This document shows positions 46,319-55,489 of a DNA stretch of 64,000 bases, piece by piece (position 1 is the stretch's first letter; every line of letters starts with the position of its first letter). The stretch is from NCBI RefSeq assembly GCF_009882915.1, contig NZ_WTUW01000001.1, positions 186,357 to 250,356 on the forward strand, in the 5' to 3' direction. The notes below the pieces were generated by a model. It saw only the letters and a list, made by a program, of their open reading frames with translations. It was not told the origin of the DNA and searched no databases. Position numbers and translations under genes: made by a program. The stretch comes from Sneathiella litorea. Lineage in GTDB: Bacteria > Pseudomonadota > Alphaproteobacteria > Sneathiellales > Sneathiellaceae.

Positions 46319-47167
46319 TTAGTTGATTTGAAGGGTCTTCTCGCCCGTCATGGCTTTATCAAATACTGTTACCGTGATGTTCTGGCCTGGCAGCTGATCT
46401 GACTTGGAGGGAAAATTACCTTTCACCCTAAATGTTACGCCCATGCGATCCTCTGAGAGCGTAGTGGAGATCAGGTCGAAATATGCACCCTCTTTCCCCT
46501 CTACGATAATGGATGGGTCTTCAAAGGGTTGCTTGTTGGCTGACACGGTAATAGAAAATGTCTGGTCACCCTCTGTCTCAGCCGTCGCATTACTTAGTAA
46601 AGAGCCATCCGAGCCAATTTCCGCAGGCACCTGGCGGGCAAATGTCTCGATGATTTCCGCCTCCTGTGTCAGCTCCGCATTATTTGCATCGAGGGTGAGG
46701 GTAAAGTCATGTTCATAGGGGATACAAACGTCTTCACAAATTCCAAGTTGGAGACTGAGTTTTAATTTAACGGGCTCTCCTGCTTCCATCAACGTAACAT
46801 CAATGGGGAACACGACTTCATCATGGTAGCCCCAACTTGAAAAACCATAGGCATGGAACTGTGCAGGGAGAGGCCAGGAAACCATAGCAGCCTTTAGGTT
46901 TTCTGAACCGTCCCAGTTCAATCGTGGGGGAATTCCTGCATCGCCGGGGTTGCGCCAATAGGTTTTCCATCCCGGTGCCAATTTAATTTGAAGGCCGATG
47001 CGAAGAGAATCGCGTCCTTTTACACCATCAACCCCGGAAATCAATCGAAGGCGCGACTGATCCGTTGTGGCCCAGTCCGTTGCCGTTTCAGCATTTGCAG
47101 GCCCGCTGACACTGAAAGCAAGATAAGCAAATGCAACAAAGAGATACCGCAAATTCAATAACCTCAT
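46319..47167 (-). CDS. DsbD N-terminal-domain protein without membrane or thioredoxin domains
   Basis: 282 residues with a signal peptide (cleavage after ANA near residue 26). It matches the N-terminal DsbD/ScsB-type periplasmic domain (IQIKLAPGWKTYWRNPGDAGIPP-like region near 58-80, LQLGICEDVCIPYEHDF with two Cys near 142-147). The transmembrane and C-terminal thioredoxin parts of a full DsbD are absent, and no such gene is adjacent. It may take electrons from a separate membrane partner. Function in this form is inferred. Confidence 0.82.
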   Translation of the reverse strand: MRLLNLRYLFVAFAYLAFSVSGPANAETATDWATTDQSRLRLISGVDGVKGRDSLRIGLQIKLAPGWKTYWRNPGDAGIPPRLNWDGSENLKAAMVSWPLPAQFHAYGFSSWGYHDEVVFPIDVTLMEAGEPVKLKLSLQLGICEDVCIPYEHDFTLTLDANNAELTQEAEIIETFARQVPAEIGSDGSLLSNATAETEGDQTFSITVSANKQPFEDPSIIVEGKEGAYFDLISTTLSEDRMGVTFRVKGNFPSKSDQLPGQNITVTVFDKAMTGEKTLQIN

Positions 47168-47302
47168 ACAGAGTTAACCCTTAGCCTTACAATGGTATAG
47201 TCACCACATATATAAAACATTATTAAGGGTTGATATGTCACAATCACGTCATGAGGACATTCAACGGCTGGGATTCTTTAAACGCAGACACATATTTATA
47301 TT

Positions 47303-47878
47303 ATGAACGCAAATAAAATTGATTCGGGTTATCTGGACGGAAAACTCTTGGTTGCGATGCCAAGCATGGGCGATCCGCGTTTTAAAAAGGCTGTCATTCT
47401 TCTCTGTGCTCACTCGGAATCGGGAGCCATGGGTATACTCCTCAATCGCTCTCTTGATGCCTTGAGCTTTGATGATTTACTAGAACAACTTGATATCCCG
47501 AAAGCAGAAGAAGCACGCCACATCAAAATACACTTTGGCGGCCCTGTAGATACCGAAAGAGGCTTTGTCGTCCACTCTACCGATCTTCTCTATGATACAA
47601 CCTTGGTAATTGGTGATGACATGGCGTTGACGGCGACAATCGACATGCTGAAAACTATTGCAGTTGGCAGCGGGCCGAAGAGCAGTTTCCTTGCCCTTGG
47701 ATACTCCGGTTGGGGGCCAGGACAGCTTGAACAGGAAATTCAGGAAAATGGGTGGCTCGTTGTTGACCCGGATATAGATATTGTCTTTGGATCCGAGTTA
47801 GACTCAAAGTGGAAAATTGCCATTAACAAGCTCGGTATCGACCCCTCCCTTTTGTCCGGCGACATGGGCCATGCCTGA
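47303..47878 (+). CDS. YqgE/AlgH family protein
   Basis: 191 residues: YLDGKLLVAMPSMGDPRFKKAVILLCAHSESGAMGILLNRSL near the N-terminus and LALGYSGWGPGQLEQEI near residue 132-148 are family signatures. A conserved protein with no settled biochemical role (linked to alginate regulation in Pseudomonas). Divergent from the DsbD-like gene; convergent with the GNAT gene. Confidence 0.94.
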   Translation: MNANKIDSGYLDGKLLVAMPSMGDPRFKKAVILLCAHSESGAMGILLNRSLDALSFDDLLEQLDIPKAEEARHIKIHFGGPVDTERGFVVHSTDLLYDTTLVIGDDMALTATIDMLKTIAVGSGPKSSFLALGYSGWGPGQLEQEIQENGWLVVDPDIDIVFGSELDSKWKIAINKLGIDPSLLSGDMGHA

Positions 47879-47887
47879 TAACCAATG

Positions 47888-48475
47888 CTAGCGCGGAGAT
47901 ATAGGATCTGTATTCAAAATAGCGTACAGCAGATGATCGTGCCAGACTCCATTGATACAAAGATATTCCCGTGCCAACCCTTCATTGAAAAAGCCAACCT
48001 TTTCGAGCAGGCGTGAGCTGGGAATGTTCGACGGCAGACAGGCCGCCTCCACCCGCCGCAAACCAAAGTCATTAAACAGAACCGGCAACAGACCGCAAAG
48101 TGCTTCATACATATAGCCTTGGCGAGTGTAGCGCTGCCCTGTCCAATAACCCAGAGTTCCTGTTTGTGCGACCCCCCTGCGTATGTTGCCGACTGTAATG
48201 CCGCCAATTAAATCACTGGTTTCACGATTGAAAATAAAAAACGCCTGGCCCAGATCATCCTTTGCGTCCTTTGAATAACGTCGTAACCGCGCCCTGAAAT
48301 TCACTTTGGATAGAGGGTCTGAGGGCCACATGGGTTCCCAGGGTACCAAAAATTCACGACTGTCTGCCCGTAACGCCGCCCAGGCTTCCCAGTCTGACAG
48401 TTTGGGAGCGCGCAGTACAAGCCGTTCAGTTACCACACGGGGACCGCCGCCCAACAATACCAACTTTTCCAACAC
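47888..48475 (-). CDS. GNAT-family N-acetyltransferase (RimJ-like)
   Basis: 195 residues from a GTG start, with GGGAGG a little far upstream. It shows the RimJ/RimL pattern TERLVLRAPKLSDWEAWAALR and the acetyl-CoA loop region QRYTRQGYMYEAL, then RRVEAACLPSNIPSSRLLEKVGFFNEG. It may acetylate a ribosomal protein N-terminus or another amine; the substrate is not determined. The M16 peptidase gene lies just upstream on the same strand. Confidence 0.9.
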   Translation of the reverse strand: MLEKLVLLGGGPRVVTERLVLRAPKLSDWEAWAALRADSREFLVPWEPMWPSDPLSKVNFRARLRRYSKDAKDDLGQAFFIFNRETSDLIGGITVGNIRRGVAQTGTLGYWTGQRYTRQGYMYEALCGLLPVLFNDFGLRRVEAACLPSNIPSSRLLEKVGFFNEGLAREYLCINGVWHDHLLYAILNTDPISPR

Positions 48476-48504
48476 GCGACACAGACCTCCCTGTGTGACT
48501 TAAC

Positions 48505-49764
48505 CTAGCTAAATCTTGCCGCGATATGATCAAATGAATCAAGGTTTTTCAGTGGTCCGAGAGCGGCAACGCTGGGTGTTACCCCAAAAAACAGCTTTCC
48601 GGCAAGTTTCTGCGTATCGGCAACAGTCACGGCTTCGATATTCTCAGAGATTTCAGAGGCAGGTAAAACCCGGTCGTAAATAAGTAGCTGTCGACCGTGA
48701 ACTTCTGAACGCGACGCAGGGCTTTCCATACCCATCAGGAGCGAGGATTTCAACTGAGCCTTCGACCGTTCAACCTCTGCCTCAAGTATCCCGTCACTCG
48801 TCCGCAAAAGCTCATCCGTTAGAACATTGCTCAACTCTCCGATATGATCTGCTCCCGTTCCAGCGTAGACCGTGAAAGTACCTGTATCCGTAAAGGAGGA
48901 CGAAAAGCTGAACACTGAATAACACAGCCCCCGTCTTTCCCTGATTTCCTGAAACAGGCGCGATGACATCCCGCCTCCCAGCAGGCCGGAAAGAACCTGT
49001 GCAGCGTAGTAATCTTCGTCCGTATAGGAAATGCCCGGGACCGAAAGAGCATAATGGACCTGTTCCAGGTTCCGCTCCTCGCGATATTCACCCCCCCTAT
49101 ATCGAGCTGGTTCCATACCAGTTTTCCCAACTGTTGCAAGCCCGTCAAAAGCTTGCTCAGCTAGCATGACAAGTTTGTCATGATCAATCGCACCGGACGC
49201 GCTTAATACCATTCTAGGCGCGAGATAATGGCTTTTCATATAACTTGCCATCATTGACTGGTCAAAACTACGTACCTGGTCCACGGTCCCAAGAATTGAA
49301 CGTCCAAGCGGCTGATCTGGGAAAGAGATCTCCTGCAAATAGTCAAAGATTATATCGTCGGGCGTATCGTAGGTTTGCCCGATTTCCTGAACGATCACCT
49401 CTTTCTCGCGAGCAATCTCTGTTTGATCGAAACTGGAATTCAACAATATATCACCAAGGATATCAACCGCGAGAGGTACATCATCCTTTAATACTCGCGC
49501 GAAATAGGCAGTCTGATCGCGGCTGGTGTATGCATTAAGGTGCCCGCCCACAGATTCAATCACTTCCGCTATTTGCAATGCGGAGCGTTTTGCCGTTCCC
49601 TTAAACGCCATATGTTCAAGAACGTGGGAAATACCGTTTTCCGCCCCTGTTTCATGGCGGGCACCGGTATCGACCCAGACACCAACGGCGGCAGTTTCCA
49701 GACCGGGCATAGGGTCTGAAATGACACGCAAACCGTTTTTAAGAGTAGAGACTTTGACGTCCAT
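48505..49764 (-). CDS. M16-family zinc peptidase
   Basis: 419 residues. The inverted zinc motif HVLEHMAFKGT (HxxEH) is near residue 46, with a further Glu expected about 75 residues later. The domain structure matches the processing-peptidase-like one-chain M16 proteins common in this class. It probably degrades small peptides. Start ATG 49764 is preceded by GGAAC; a TTG one codon earlier is unlikely. It follows thrC on the same strand by 15 bp. Confidence 0.95.
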   Translation of the reverse strand: MDVKVSTLKNGLRVISDPMPGLETAAVGVWVDTGARHETGAENGISHVLEHMAFKGTAKRSALQIAEVIESVGGHLNAYTSRDQTAYFARVLKDDVPLAVDILGDILLNSSFDQTEIAREKEVIVQEIGQTYDTPDDIIFDYLQEISFPDQPLGRSILGTVDQVRSFDQSMMASYMKSHYLAPRMVLSASGAIDHDKLVMLAEQAFDGLATVGKTGMEPARYRGGEYREERNLEQVHYALSVPGISYTDEDYYAAQVLSGLLGGGMSSRLFQEIRERRGLCYSVFSFSSSFTDTGTFTVYAGTGADHIGELSNVLTDELLRTSDGILEAEVERSKAQLKSSLLMGMESPASRSEVHGRQLLIYDRVLPASEISENIEAVTVADTQKLAGKLFFGVTPSVAALGPLKNLDSFDHIAARFS

Positions 49765-49779
49765 CAATTTTGTTCCGAT

Positions 49780-51180
49780 CTAGGCCTCGGTTAAAATACG
49801 GGCCCGTTCCTTAATATAGGATTTTACTGTCTCAAGGTTATTTGGCAAATCTACCAGCCGCTCATCGCGGGAAAAGAGATCTGCCATATGCTTGGGCAGG
49901 CCAGGGCGCTCCCCTGTTGCCTCTTCCACAGCGTCGGGAAATTTAGCCGGATGCGCCGTTGATAAGGTCACCAGCGGTATATCCTTGTTTTTGCGGCACC
50001 TATTACCTACCGCAAGGCCAACCGCAGTGTGTGGATCAACCAGTTTCGCACTATCCTTTAGAGTTCGGCGGATTGTCGCAAGGGTTTCTTCCTCATCGCA
50101 ACATCCAGCGGAGAAGATGCCTTCATTCAATAACGACATGTTGACGGAGAACCCGCCTTCACTATCGAGTTTCTGCATTAAATCGGATACTGCGCCCCCA
50201 TCACGACCGTAAAGGTCTGCCAGGAACCGTTCAAAATTACTGGAAACCTGAATATCCATGCTTGGACTAATCGTCGGATTAACCCCTGATTTCCTGTACT
50301 CACCGCTATTGAAAAAGCGCGAAAGAATATCGTTGCGGTTCGTTGCGACAATCAACTGCTCGACAGGAAGGCCCATCTTGCTTGCTGCATAACCGGCATA
50401 TACGTCGCCGAAATTTCCGCTGGGAACCGAAAAGGAGACAGGGCGCGACGGCGCGCCGAGGCTTACACCCACCGTGAAATAATAAACGATCTGCGCCATA
50501 ACACGCGCCCAGTTGATTGAATTGACCGCCGATACCGCAAGGCTATCCCGAAAGTCATGATCGTTGAACATGGCCTTGACCATGGCCTGACAATCATCAA
50601 AATCTCCCTCAACGGCGATATTGTGAACATTATCATCCAGCACTGTCGTCATCTGCCGACGCTGAACCTCCGACACCCTGCCCTTGGGGTGGAGGATGAA
50701 AATATCCACCGCTTCCCTGCCCCGGCAGGCTTCAATCGCGGCGGATCCGGTATCCCCTGATGTCGCTCCTACGATTGTCACGCGTTTGCCCTCACGCGCA
50801 AGCAGGTGGTCATAGAGAAGGCCCAGAAGCTGTAGCGCCACGTCCTTAAAGGCAAGCGTAGGTCCGTGATAAAGCTCCATCAGGAATTCATTGCTGTCGA
50901 GTTGGCTAACCGGTACGACGGCGTTATGGACAAAGCCTGCGTATGCCTTCTCGGTCATCTTCCGGAAATCTGCTGCATCTATGCTATCGCCCAGGAACGG
51001 TTGCAGCAGGAATGCCGCAGCTTCCGCATAGGACATACCCGCAAGACTTTGAATGTCTTCCTTTGAAAATTGCGGCCAGCTTTCGGGCAGGTACAAACCG
51101 CCATCCCGCGCCAGACCGGTCAGGACCACTTCCTTAAAATTCAATACCGGTGCTTCACCGCGTGTGCTGATATATCGCAC
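49780..51180 (-). CDS. thrC: Threonine synthase
   Basis: 466 residues from a GTG at 51180, chosen because GAGGAG lies at ideal spacing and the protein then begins with the standard (M)RYISTRG; the frame stays open 15 codons upstream. The PLP lysine is in GPTLAFKDVALQLLG near residue 107, and VGATSGDTGSAAIEACRG follows. It makes threonine from O-phosphohomoserine, supplied by ThrB encoded at 43 kb. Confidence 0.97.
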   Translation of the reverse strand: MRYISTRGEAPVLNFKEVVLTGLARDGGLYLPESWPQFSKEDIQSLAGMSYAEAAAFLLQPFLGDSIDAADFRKMTEKAYAGFVHNAVVPVSQLDSNEFLMELYHGPTLAFKDVALQLLGLLYDHLLAREGKRVTIVGATSGDTGSAAIEACRGREAVDIFILHPKGRVSEVQRRQMTTVLDDNVHNIAVEGDFDDCQAMVKAMFNDHDFRDSLAVSAVNSINWARVMAQIVYYFTVGVSLGAPSRPVSFSVPSGNFGDVYAGYAASKMGLPVEQLIVATNRNDILSRFFNSGEYRKSGVNPTISPSMDIQVSSNFERFLADLYGRDGGAVSDLMQKLDSEGGFSVNMSLLNEGIFSAGCCDEEETLATIRRTLKDSAKLVDPHTAVGLAVGNRCRKNKDIPLVTLSTAHPAKFPDAVEEATGERPGLPKHMADLFSRDERLVDLPNNLETVKSYIKERARILTEA

Positions 51181-51284
51181 TTTCTCACTCCTCAGACGGA
51201 CCAAATGGCGGGTGAGAGTAACCATATGCTGGGCGCTTGTGCAAGTACCGATATACCCTTTGCCTGTTGGTCGTCACTTATTGT

Positions 51285-52787
51285 TCAGGTAAGGTAACGG
51301 TCTCTAAGGTGCGCCTTGAAGGCATGGGCATTTAACGGCCGACCTGTCGCGGCCTGAATAATGCTCTCCGTTGATTGCGAACTTCCAAGAGAATGAATAT
51401 TACGCCGTAACCATTCTACTAGAGAAGTAAACTGCCCGGCACGTATATTTTCTACAAGATCTGGAATTTCTGCTGCAGCTGCGCGGTAGATTTGTGCGGC
51501 CGCCATCGCACCCAAGGTATAGGTTGGAAAGTATCCAATGGCGCCGCTCGGCCAATGAATATCCTGAAGACAGCCAAGCCTGTCATTCGGCGGATTAACC
51601 CCAAGTGCGTCGCGCATTCCCTTATTCCAGGCCGCGGGCAAATCCTCGACCACGAGATCGCCTGACAATAAGGCCTTTTCCAGCTGATACCGTAATATGA
51701 CATGGAGTGGATAAGTAACTTCATCGGCATCAACACGTATAAAGCCGGGTTCTACCTTTAGGTAAAGCCGTTCGATATTCTCGATCTCCCAAGCCGCGCC
51801 GTCACCATTAAACATCGCCTTGATCCTGGGCTGGGCAAAGGCGAGAAAGTCTGCGCTGCGGGAAAGCTGCATCTCAATCAATAACGACTGGCTTTCATGC
51901 AGCGCCATTCCGCGGGCTGCACCAACTGGTTGGCTACGCCATTCCTTTGGCAATCCCTGCTCATAGAGGGCGTGACCGGTTTCATGTAGAGTGCCCATCA
52001 GGCTTTGCGTAAAATCCCCAGTTTCATAGCGTGTGGTTAGACGCACATCATCGGGAATGCCACCGGTAAAGGGATGGTGACTGATATCAAGACGACCATG
52101 ATCGAAGTCAAAACCAAGCGCCGTCATGAACTCAAGACCCAGCTGCTTTTGAAGGGTTTCATCAAACGGACCCTCTGGTTGCAGGATTGGCGGCGCATTC
52201 TTATTCCTGTCCAACACGTCCCCTAAAAAGTTCGGCAGGAACGCTTGTAAATCGTTAAACAGAGGATCAATCATCGCAGCCGTACAACCGGGCTCATATT
52301 CATCAAGAAGCGCGTCATAGGGCGACATGCCAAAGGCGGCTGACTTCGCCTCTGCAATGCGGCCTGTGAGATGGACGACCTCTTTTAAGGATGGGATGAG
52401 GGTGTCAAAATCATTGTTTATTCGTGCTTCGCGCCATTCCATCTCACAGCGCGACGTCGCATGAGAATGGGCTTCGACAAGATCCGGATCAACCGCCGTT
52501 GCATGCCGCCACCGGTTCCGCATTTCCGTAAGGTTGGCAAGTTGCCAATCATTGAGATTTGCCGTCTCGCTTTTCGCTTGTTCCAGTAAGTCAGCAACTT
52601 CCGGCTTGTTCAAAATTTCGTGCGATAAAAGACTTAATGCCGCAAGCTGCTCGGCGCGGGCATCGCTGCCACCGGAGGGCATTATAGTCGCGCTATCCCA
52701 ATGCAGTATCGCTGCAGCACCGGATAATGCAGAAAGGCGGGCAAATCTTTTCTCTAGATTTGAATAGGCTGTTGACGATCCGGGCAT
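51285..52787 (-). CDS. Carboxypeptidase M32 family
   Basis: 500 residues from the ATG at 52787 (AGGGG ribosome-binding site); a GTG two codons earlier overlaps the SURF1 stop. The zinc motif HETGHALYEQG is near residue 263, and the downstream ALHESQSLLIE carries the third ligand. These metallocarboxypeptidases (Taq-like) act in the cytoplasm. The gene lies only 2 bp after the SURF1 stop on the same strand, so it is likely transcribed at the end of the cox cluster. Confidence 0.95.
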   Translation of the reverse strand: MPGSSTAYSNLEKRFARLSALSGAAAILHWDSATIMPSGGSDARAEQLAALSLLSHEILNKPEVADLLEQAKSETANLNDWQLANLTEMRNRWRHATAVDPDLVEAHSHATSRCEMEWREARINNDFDTLIPSLKEVVHLTGRIAEAKSAAFGMSPYDALLDEYEPGCTAAMIDPLFNDLQAFLPNFLGDVLDRNKNAPPILQPEGPFDETLQKQLGLEFMTALGFDFDHGRLDISHHPFTGGIPDDVRLTTRYETGDFTQSLMGTLHETGHALYEQGLPKEWRSQPVGAARGMALHESQSLLIEMQLSRSADFLAFAQPRIKAMFNGDGAAWEIENIERLYLKVEPGFIRVDADEVTYPLHVILRYQLEKALLSGDLVVEDLPAAWNKGMRDALGVNPPNDRLGCLQDIHWPSGAIGYFPTYTLGAMAAAQIYRAAAAEIPDLVENIRAGQFTSLVEWLRRNIHSLGSSQSTESIIQAATGRPLNAHAFKAHLRDRYLT

Positions 52788-52789
52788 TA

Positions 52790-53506
52790 TCACCCCTGCT
52801 TTGATCTACCGCGTTTTAGGCCATAGAGGATATAAATAACGATCATTGCAATCGCCAGGCCCAGCCAGGTAAACGCATATTGAATATGATTGTTAGGTAA
52901 GGAGACACGTGTCTGCCCCCCTCTGGGAAGGCCTCCTGGCACATCAGCCTCGTCGAGCTCGACAAAAATTGGTGCAACCGAGACGTTCAAATGATCCGCC
53001 ATGGCAGCAAGCTCACCATAAAGCCAAACATTATCTTCGGCATTGCTTTTTGGCAGAAAGGACCATGATTTCCCCCAAGGTTTTCGGGCGATACCTGTTA
53101 CCGTGACCTCACCCTCTATTTGTCCCTCCAAACGGGTTTGTGCTTCCTTATTGACTTCCGGCACCCAACCCCGATTAACGAGAATAATGTCCTCTTCCTC
53201 ACCGCGCATGAACGGCGTTATTATCTGGAATCCCGAGCGCCCCTTGGTCGTATGGGAAAAAAGATGAACTTCGTTGTCATGGTCGAACTCACCCGTCAGG
53301 CTAACCCGCCGGTAATGCCATTCTTCAGGGTCGAGATCTCCTGCCGGCAAAGCCACCGCCGCCGCCGAAAGCTGACTATTGATCTGGTTTGTTAAATCAA
53401 CTTTCCAAGCGTAACGATTAACCTGCCAGATGGTCAGCGCTAGTAAAATTAAAACGCAAGGCACTGTAATCAACGTCGGGACAAGCCCAGGGGAAAAGTT
53501 TTTCAT
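52790..53506 (-). CDS. SURF1 family cytochrome oxidase assembly protein
   Basis: 238 residues with a transmembrane helix at each end and a periplasmic middle, as in Surf1/Shy1. Family signatures are ALTIWQVNRYAWK near residue 22, PEEWHYRRVSLTGEFD, LVNRGWVPE, and NNHIQYAFTWLGLAIA near the C-terminus. It helps insert haem a into subunit I. It is separated by 2 bp from the DUF983 gene. Confidence 0.95.
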   Translation of the reverse strand: MKNFSPGLVPTLITVPCVLILLALTIWQVNRYAWKVDLTNQINSQLSAAAVALPAGDLDPEEWHYRRVSLTGEFDHDNEVHLFSHTTKGRSGFQIITPFMRGEEEDIILVNRGWVPEVNKEAQTRLEGQIEGEVTVTGIARKPWGKSWSFLPKSNAEDNVWLYGELAAMADHLNVSVAPIFVELDEADVPGGLPRGGQTRVSLPNNHIQYAFTWLGLAIAMIVIYILYGLKRGRSKQG

Positions 53507-53508
53507 AT

Positions 53509-53883
53509 TCAATATCGCTCAATCTCGGAGCTGGCCTTATGTTTGAATTGTAGGGCGATCAAATAGGCCTTGAAGGGCCGGAGAAGCCCGATGCTCAAAA
53601 TCAGTATCATTGGCAACCAGATCGCCAATTGCAACCAGTAGGGCGGATGAAAGACAAGCTCCATTCCAACCGCAAGACCGGCCACCAGAAACCCGACTAT
53701 CAATATAATGAAAACGGCCGGACCATCACCGCTATTAACTGCGGTGAAATCCTGGCCGCAGACGTCGCATGTCTCTACTACATCGAGAAATCCGCTAAAA
53801 AGTTTCCCTTTTCCGCAGGACGGGCATTTGCAGGTGAGCCCGGCGCGGAAAGGGGAAACTGGCATGCCATACGAATAAGGCAT
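53509..53883 (-). CDS. DUF983 membrane protein
   Basis: 124 residues. A zinc-ribbon-like CKCPSCGKGKLF ... TCDVCGQDF region near residues 18-45 is followed by two transmembrane helices. The family sits in cox clusters of alphaproteobacteria and is presumed to aid oxidase assembly. It ends 2 bp before SURF1. Confidence 0.92.
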   Translation of the reverse strand: MPYSYGMPVSPFRAGLTCKCPSCGKGKLFSGFLDVVETCDVCGQDFTAVNSGDGPAVFIILIVGFLVAGLAVGMELVFHPPYWLQLAIWLPMILILSIGLLRPFKAYLIALQFKHKASSEIERY

Positions 53884-53894
53884 AATATTCTAAA

Positions 53895-54704
53895 TCAGGT
53901 CCATTCAGGTCCCGCACCCCACCAGTAAACGGCGAAGAACAAAAACAGCCATACGACGTCGACGAAATGCCAATACCATGCCGCAGACTCGAGGCCAAAA
54001 TGATGGGTCGGCGTGAAGTGACCTTTTGTCGCGCGAATTAGACATACCAGCAGGAAGACAGTTCCAATAAAGACATGAGCCCCGTGGAAGCCGGTCGCCA
54101 TATAGAAGGTTGACGGATAAATCCCGTCCGTGAACCCGAATGCCGCGTGGCTGTATTCGTAAATCTGAACGGCAGTAAAACACGCCCCCAAAATAACTGT
54201 CAGCAGCAGACCCTGAACAAGCCCCTTGCGATCACCGTGCTGAAGAGCGTGATGTGCCCAGGTTACCGTCGTACCGGACAAGAGCAGGATAACGGTGTTC
54301 AAAAGCGGAATATGCCAAGGATTAAAGGTCATAATCCCTTCAGGTGGCCAGACACCACCACCCACTTCCGTGGGGAAGAGACCTGCATTGAAATACGCCC
54401 AGAACCAGGCCACGAAGAACATGACCTCGGAGGCAATGAACATGATCATGCCATAGCGCAGGCCTAGTTGGACAACAGGTGTGTGATGGCCTTCATGCTC
54501 TCCTTCCTTTACAACGTCCTTCCACCAGGCAAAGGCCGTGTAAAGTAGAACAACAAAACCGATTACAAAGACAGCATAACCCTTGTCATGCATCCACATA
54601 ACCGCACCGATTGCCGATACGAACGCGGCAAGTGATGAGAGGGCCGGCCACGGGCTCGGGTCTACCAAATGATAATCATGTTGTTTGGCGTGAGAATCTG
54701 CCAT
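53895..54704 (-). CDS. ctaE: Cytochrome c oxidase subunit III
   Basis: 269 residues from the ATG at 54704 (AGGAG 7 bases before). Seven hydrophobic helices; characteristic segments are [36 protein letters not shown], and the C-terminal [20 protein letters not shown]. Structural subunit of the aa3-type oxidase in the cytoplasmic membrane. Confidence 0.97.
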   Translation of the reverse strand: MADSHAKQHDYHLVDPSPWPALSSLAAFVSAIGAVMWMHDKGYAVFVIGFVVLLYTAFAWWKDVVKEGEHEGHHTPVVQLGLRYGMIMFIASEVMFFVAWFWAYFNAGLFPTEVGGGVWPPEGIMTFNPWHIPLLNTVILLLSGTTVTWAHHALQHGDRKGLVQGLLLTVILGACFTAVQIYEYSHAAFGFTDGIYPSTFYMATGFHGAHVFIGTVFLLVCLIRATKGHFTPTHHFGLESAAWYWHFVDVVWLFLFFAVYWWGAGPEWT

Positions 54705-54769
54705 TCCTAAACTCCTGCAATGCATCCGGATAAGATCCGGCCTTAAAAGTTACCCAATTCTTTTAGCGG

Positions 54770-55357
54770 TCAATTTACATCAACCGATTTTTTTTCAGTT
54801 TTTGCCGAGATTTCCGTTTCTTCTTCATCTTCACCGATAAAGAAGGTGTAGGAAAGTGTGATTACCTTAACCTCTTTAGCGTTAGGGTCATTATCAATCT
54901 CAGGATCAACAAAGAAGGTGACCGGCATATCGACCCGCTCGCCCGGTTGCAACACTTGCTCGGTAAAACAAAAACAGTCAATCTTGGTAAAGTACTGCCC
55001 CACCTTTTGTGGCGTTACATTAAAAGTCGCAGTCCCCATGATGGCATGATCTGTCGGATTATGGGCTTCATAAAAAGCAAGACCCGTTTCACCAACCTTC
55101 ATTGTCATCTTATGCTTTACTGGCTTGAAATCCCAAGGCATATCGCGGCTGGTATTCGCATCGAACTCAATGGTTATTTCACGTTCGAGAACAACATTCG
55201 GGGCAATATCCGCCTGCTGCGTTGTCCCGCCATAACCTGTTACCCGACAAAAGAGATCGTACAGCGGCACGGACGCATAGGCCAAGCCAATCATACCCGC
55301 AACAACCGAGGCCAAAACGACGGCTAGACGCACCGATTTTCTGTTCTGCCCACTCAT
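54770..55357 (-). CDS. ctaG: Cytochrome c oxidase assembly protein CtaG/Cox11
   Basis: 195 residues. One N-terminal membrane helix (VVLASVVAGMIGLAYASVPLYDLFCR) and a periplasmic copper domain with the CFCFTEQ motif near residue 125. It delivers copper to the CuB site of subunit I. The start ATG shares its A with the stop of the small coxF-like gene. Confidence 0.96.
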   Translation of the reverse strand: MSGQNRKSVRLAVVLASVVAGMIGLAYASVPLYDLFCRVTGYGGTTQQADIAPNVVLEREITIEFDANTSRDMPWDFKPVKHKMTMKVGETGLAFYEAHNPTDHAIMGTATFNVTPQKVGQYFTKIDCFCFTEQVLQPGERVDMPVTFFVDPEIDNDPNAKEVKVITLSYTFFIGEDEEETEISAKTEKKSVDVN

Positions 55358-55488
55358 CACGCGCTTGCTCCGCCTGACATTTTTACAATGGTAATCAGGT
55401 AAAACAACACCACAAGGGCAATAAGAATTCCCCCAACGGCGAAATTTCGGATGCGTTGTCGCTTGAGATGCTCTTGGTCACGAGTCAT
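55357..55488 (-). CDS. Small membrane protein of the cox operon (CoxF-like)
   Basis: 43 residues, too short for ordinary gene calling. It reads MTRDQEHLKRQRIRNF, then one hydrophobic helix (AVGGILIALVVLFYLITIV), then KMSGGASA. Its start is 2 bp past the ctaB GTG-side stop region and its stop overlaps the ctaG start by one base (TGATG), so it is translated within the operon. Small one-helix proteins at this place, often called CoxF, are common in alphaproteobacterial cox clusters. No strong ribosome-binding site is seen. Confidence 0.75.
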   Translation of the reverse strand: MTRDQEHLKRQRIRNFAVGGILIALVVLFYLITIVKMSGGASA

Positions 55489-55489
55489 G

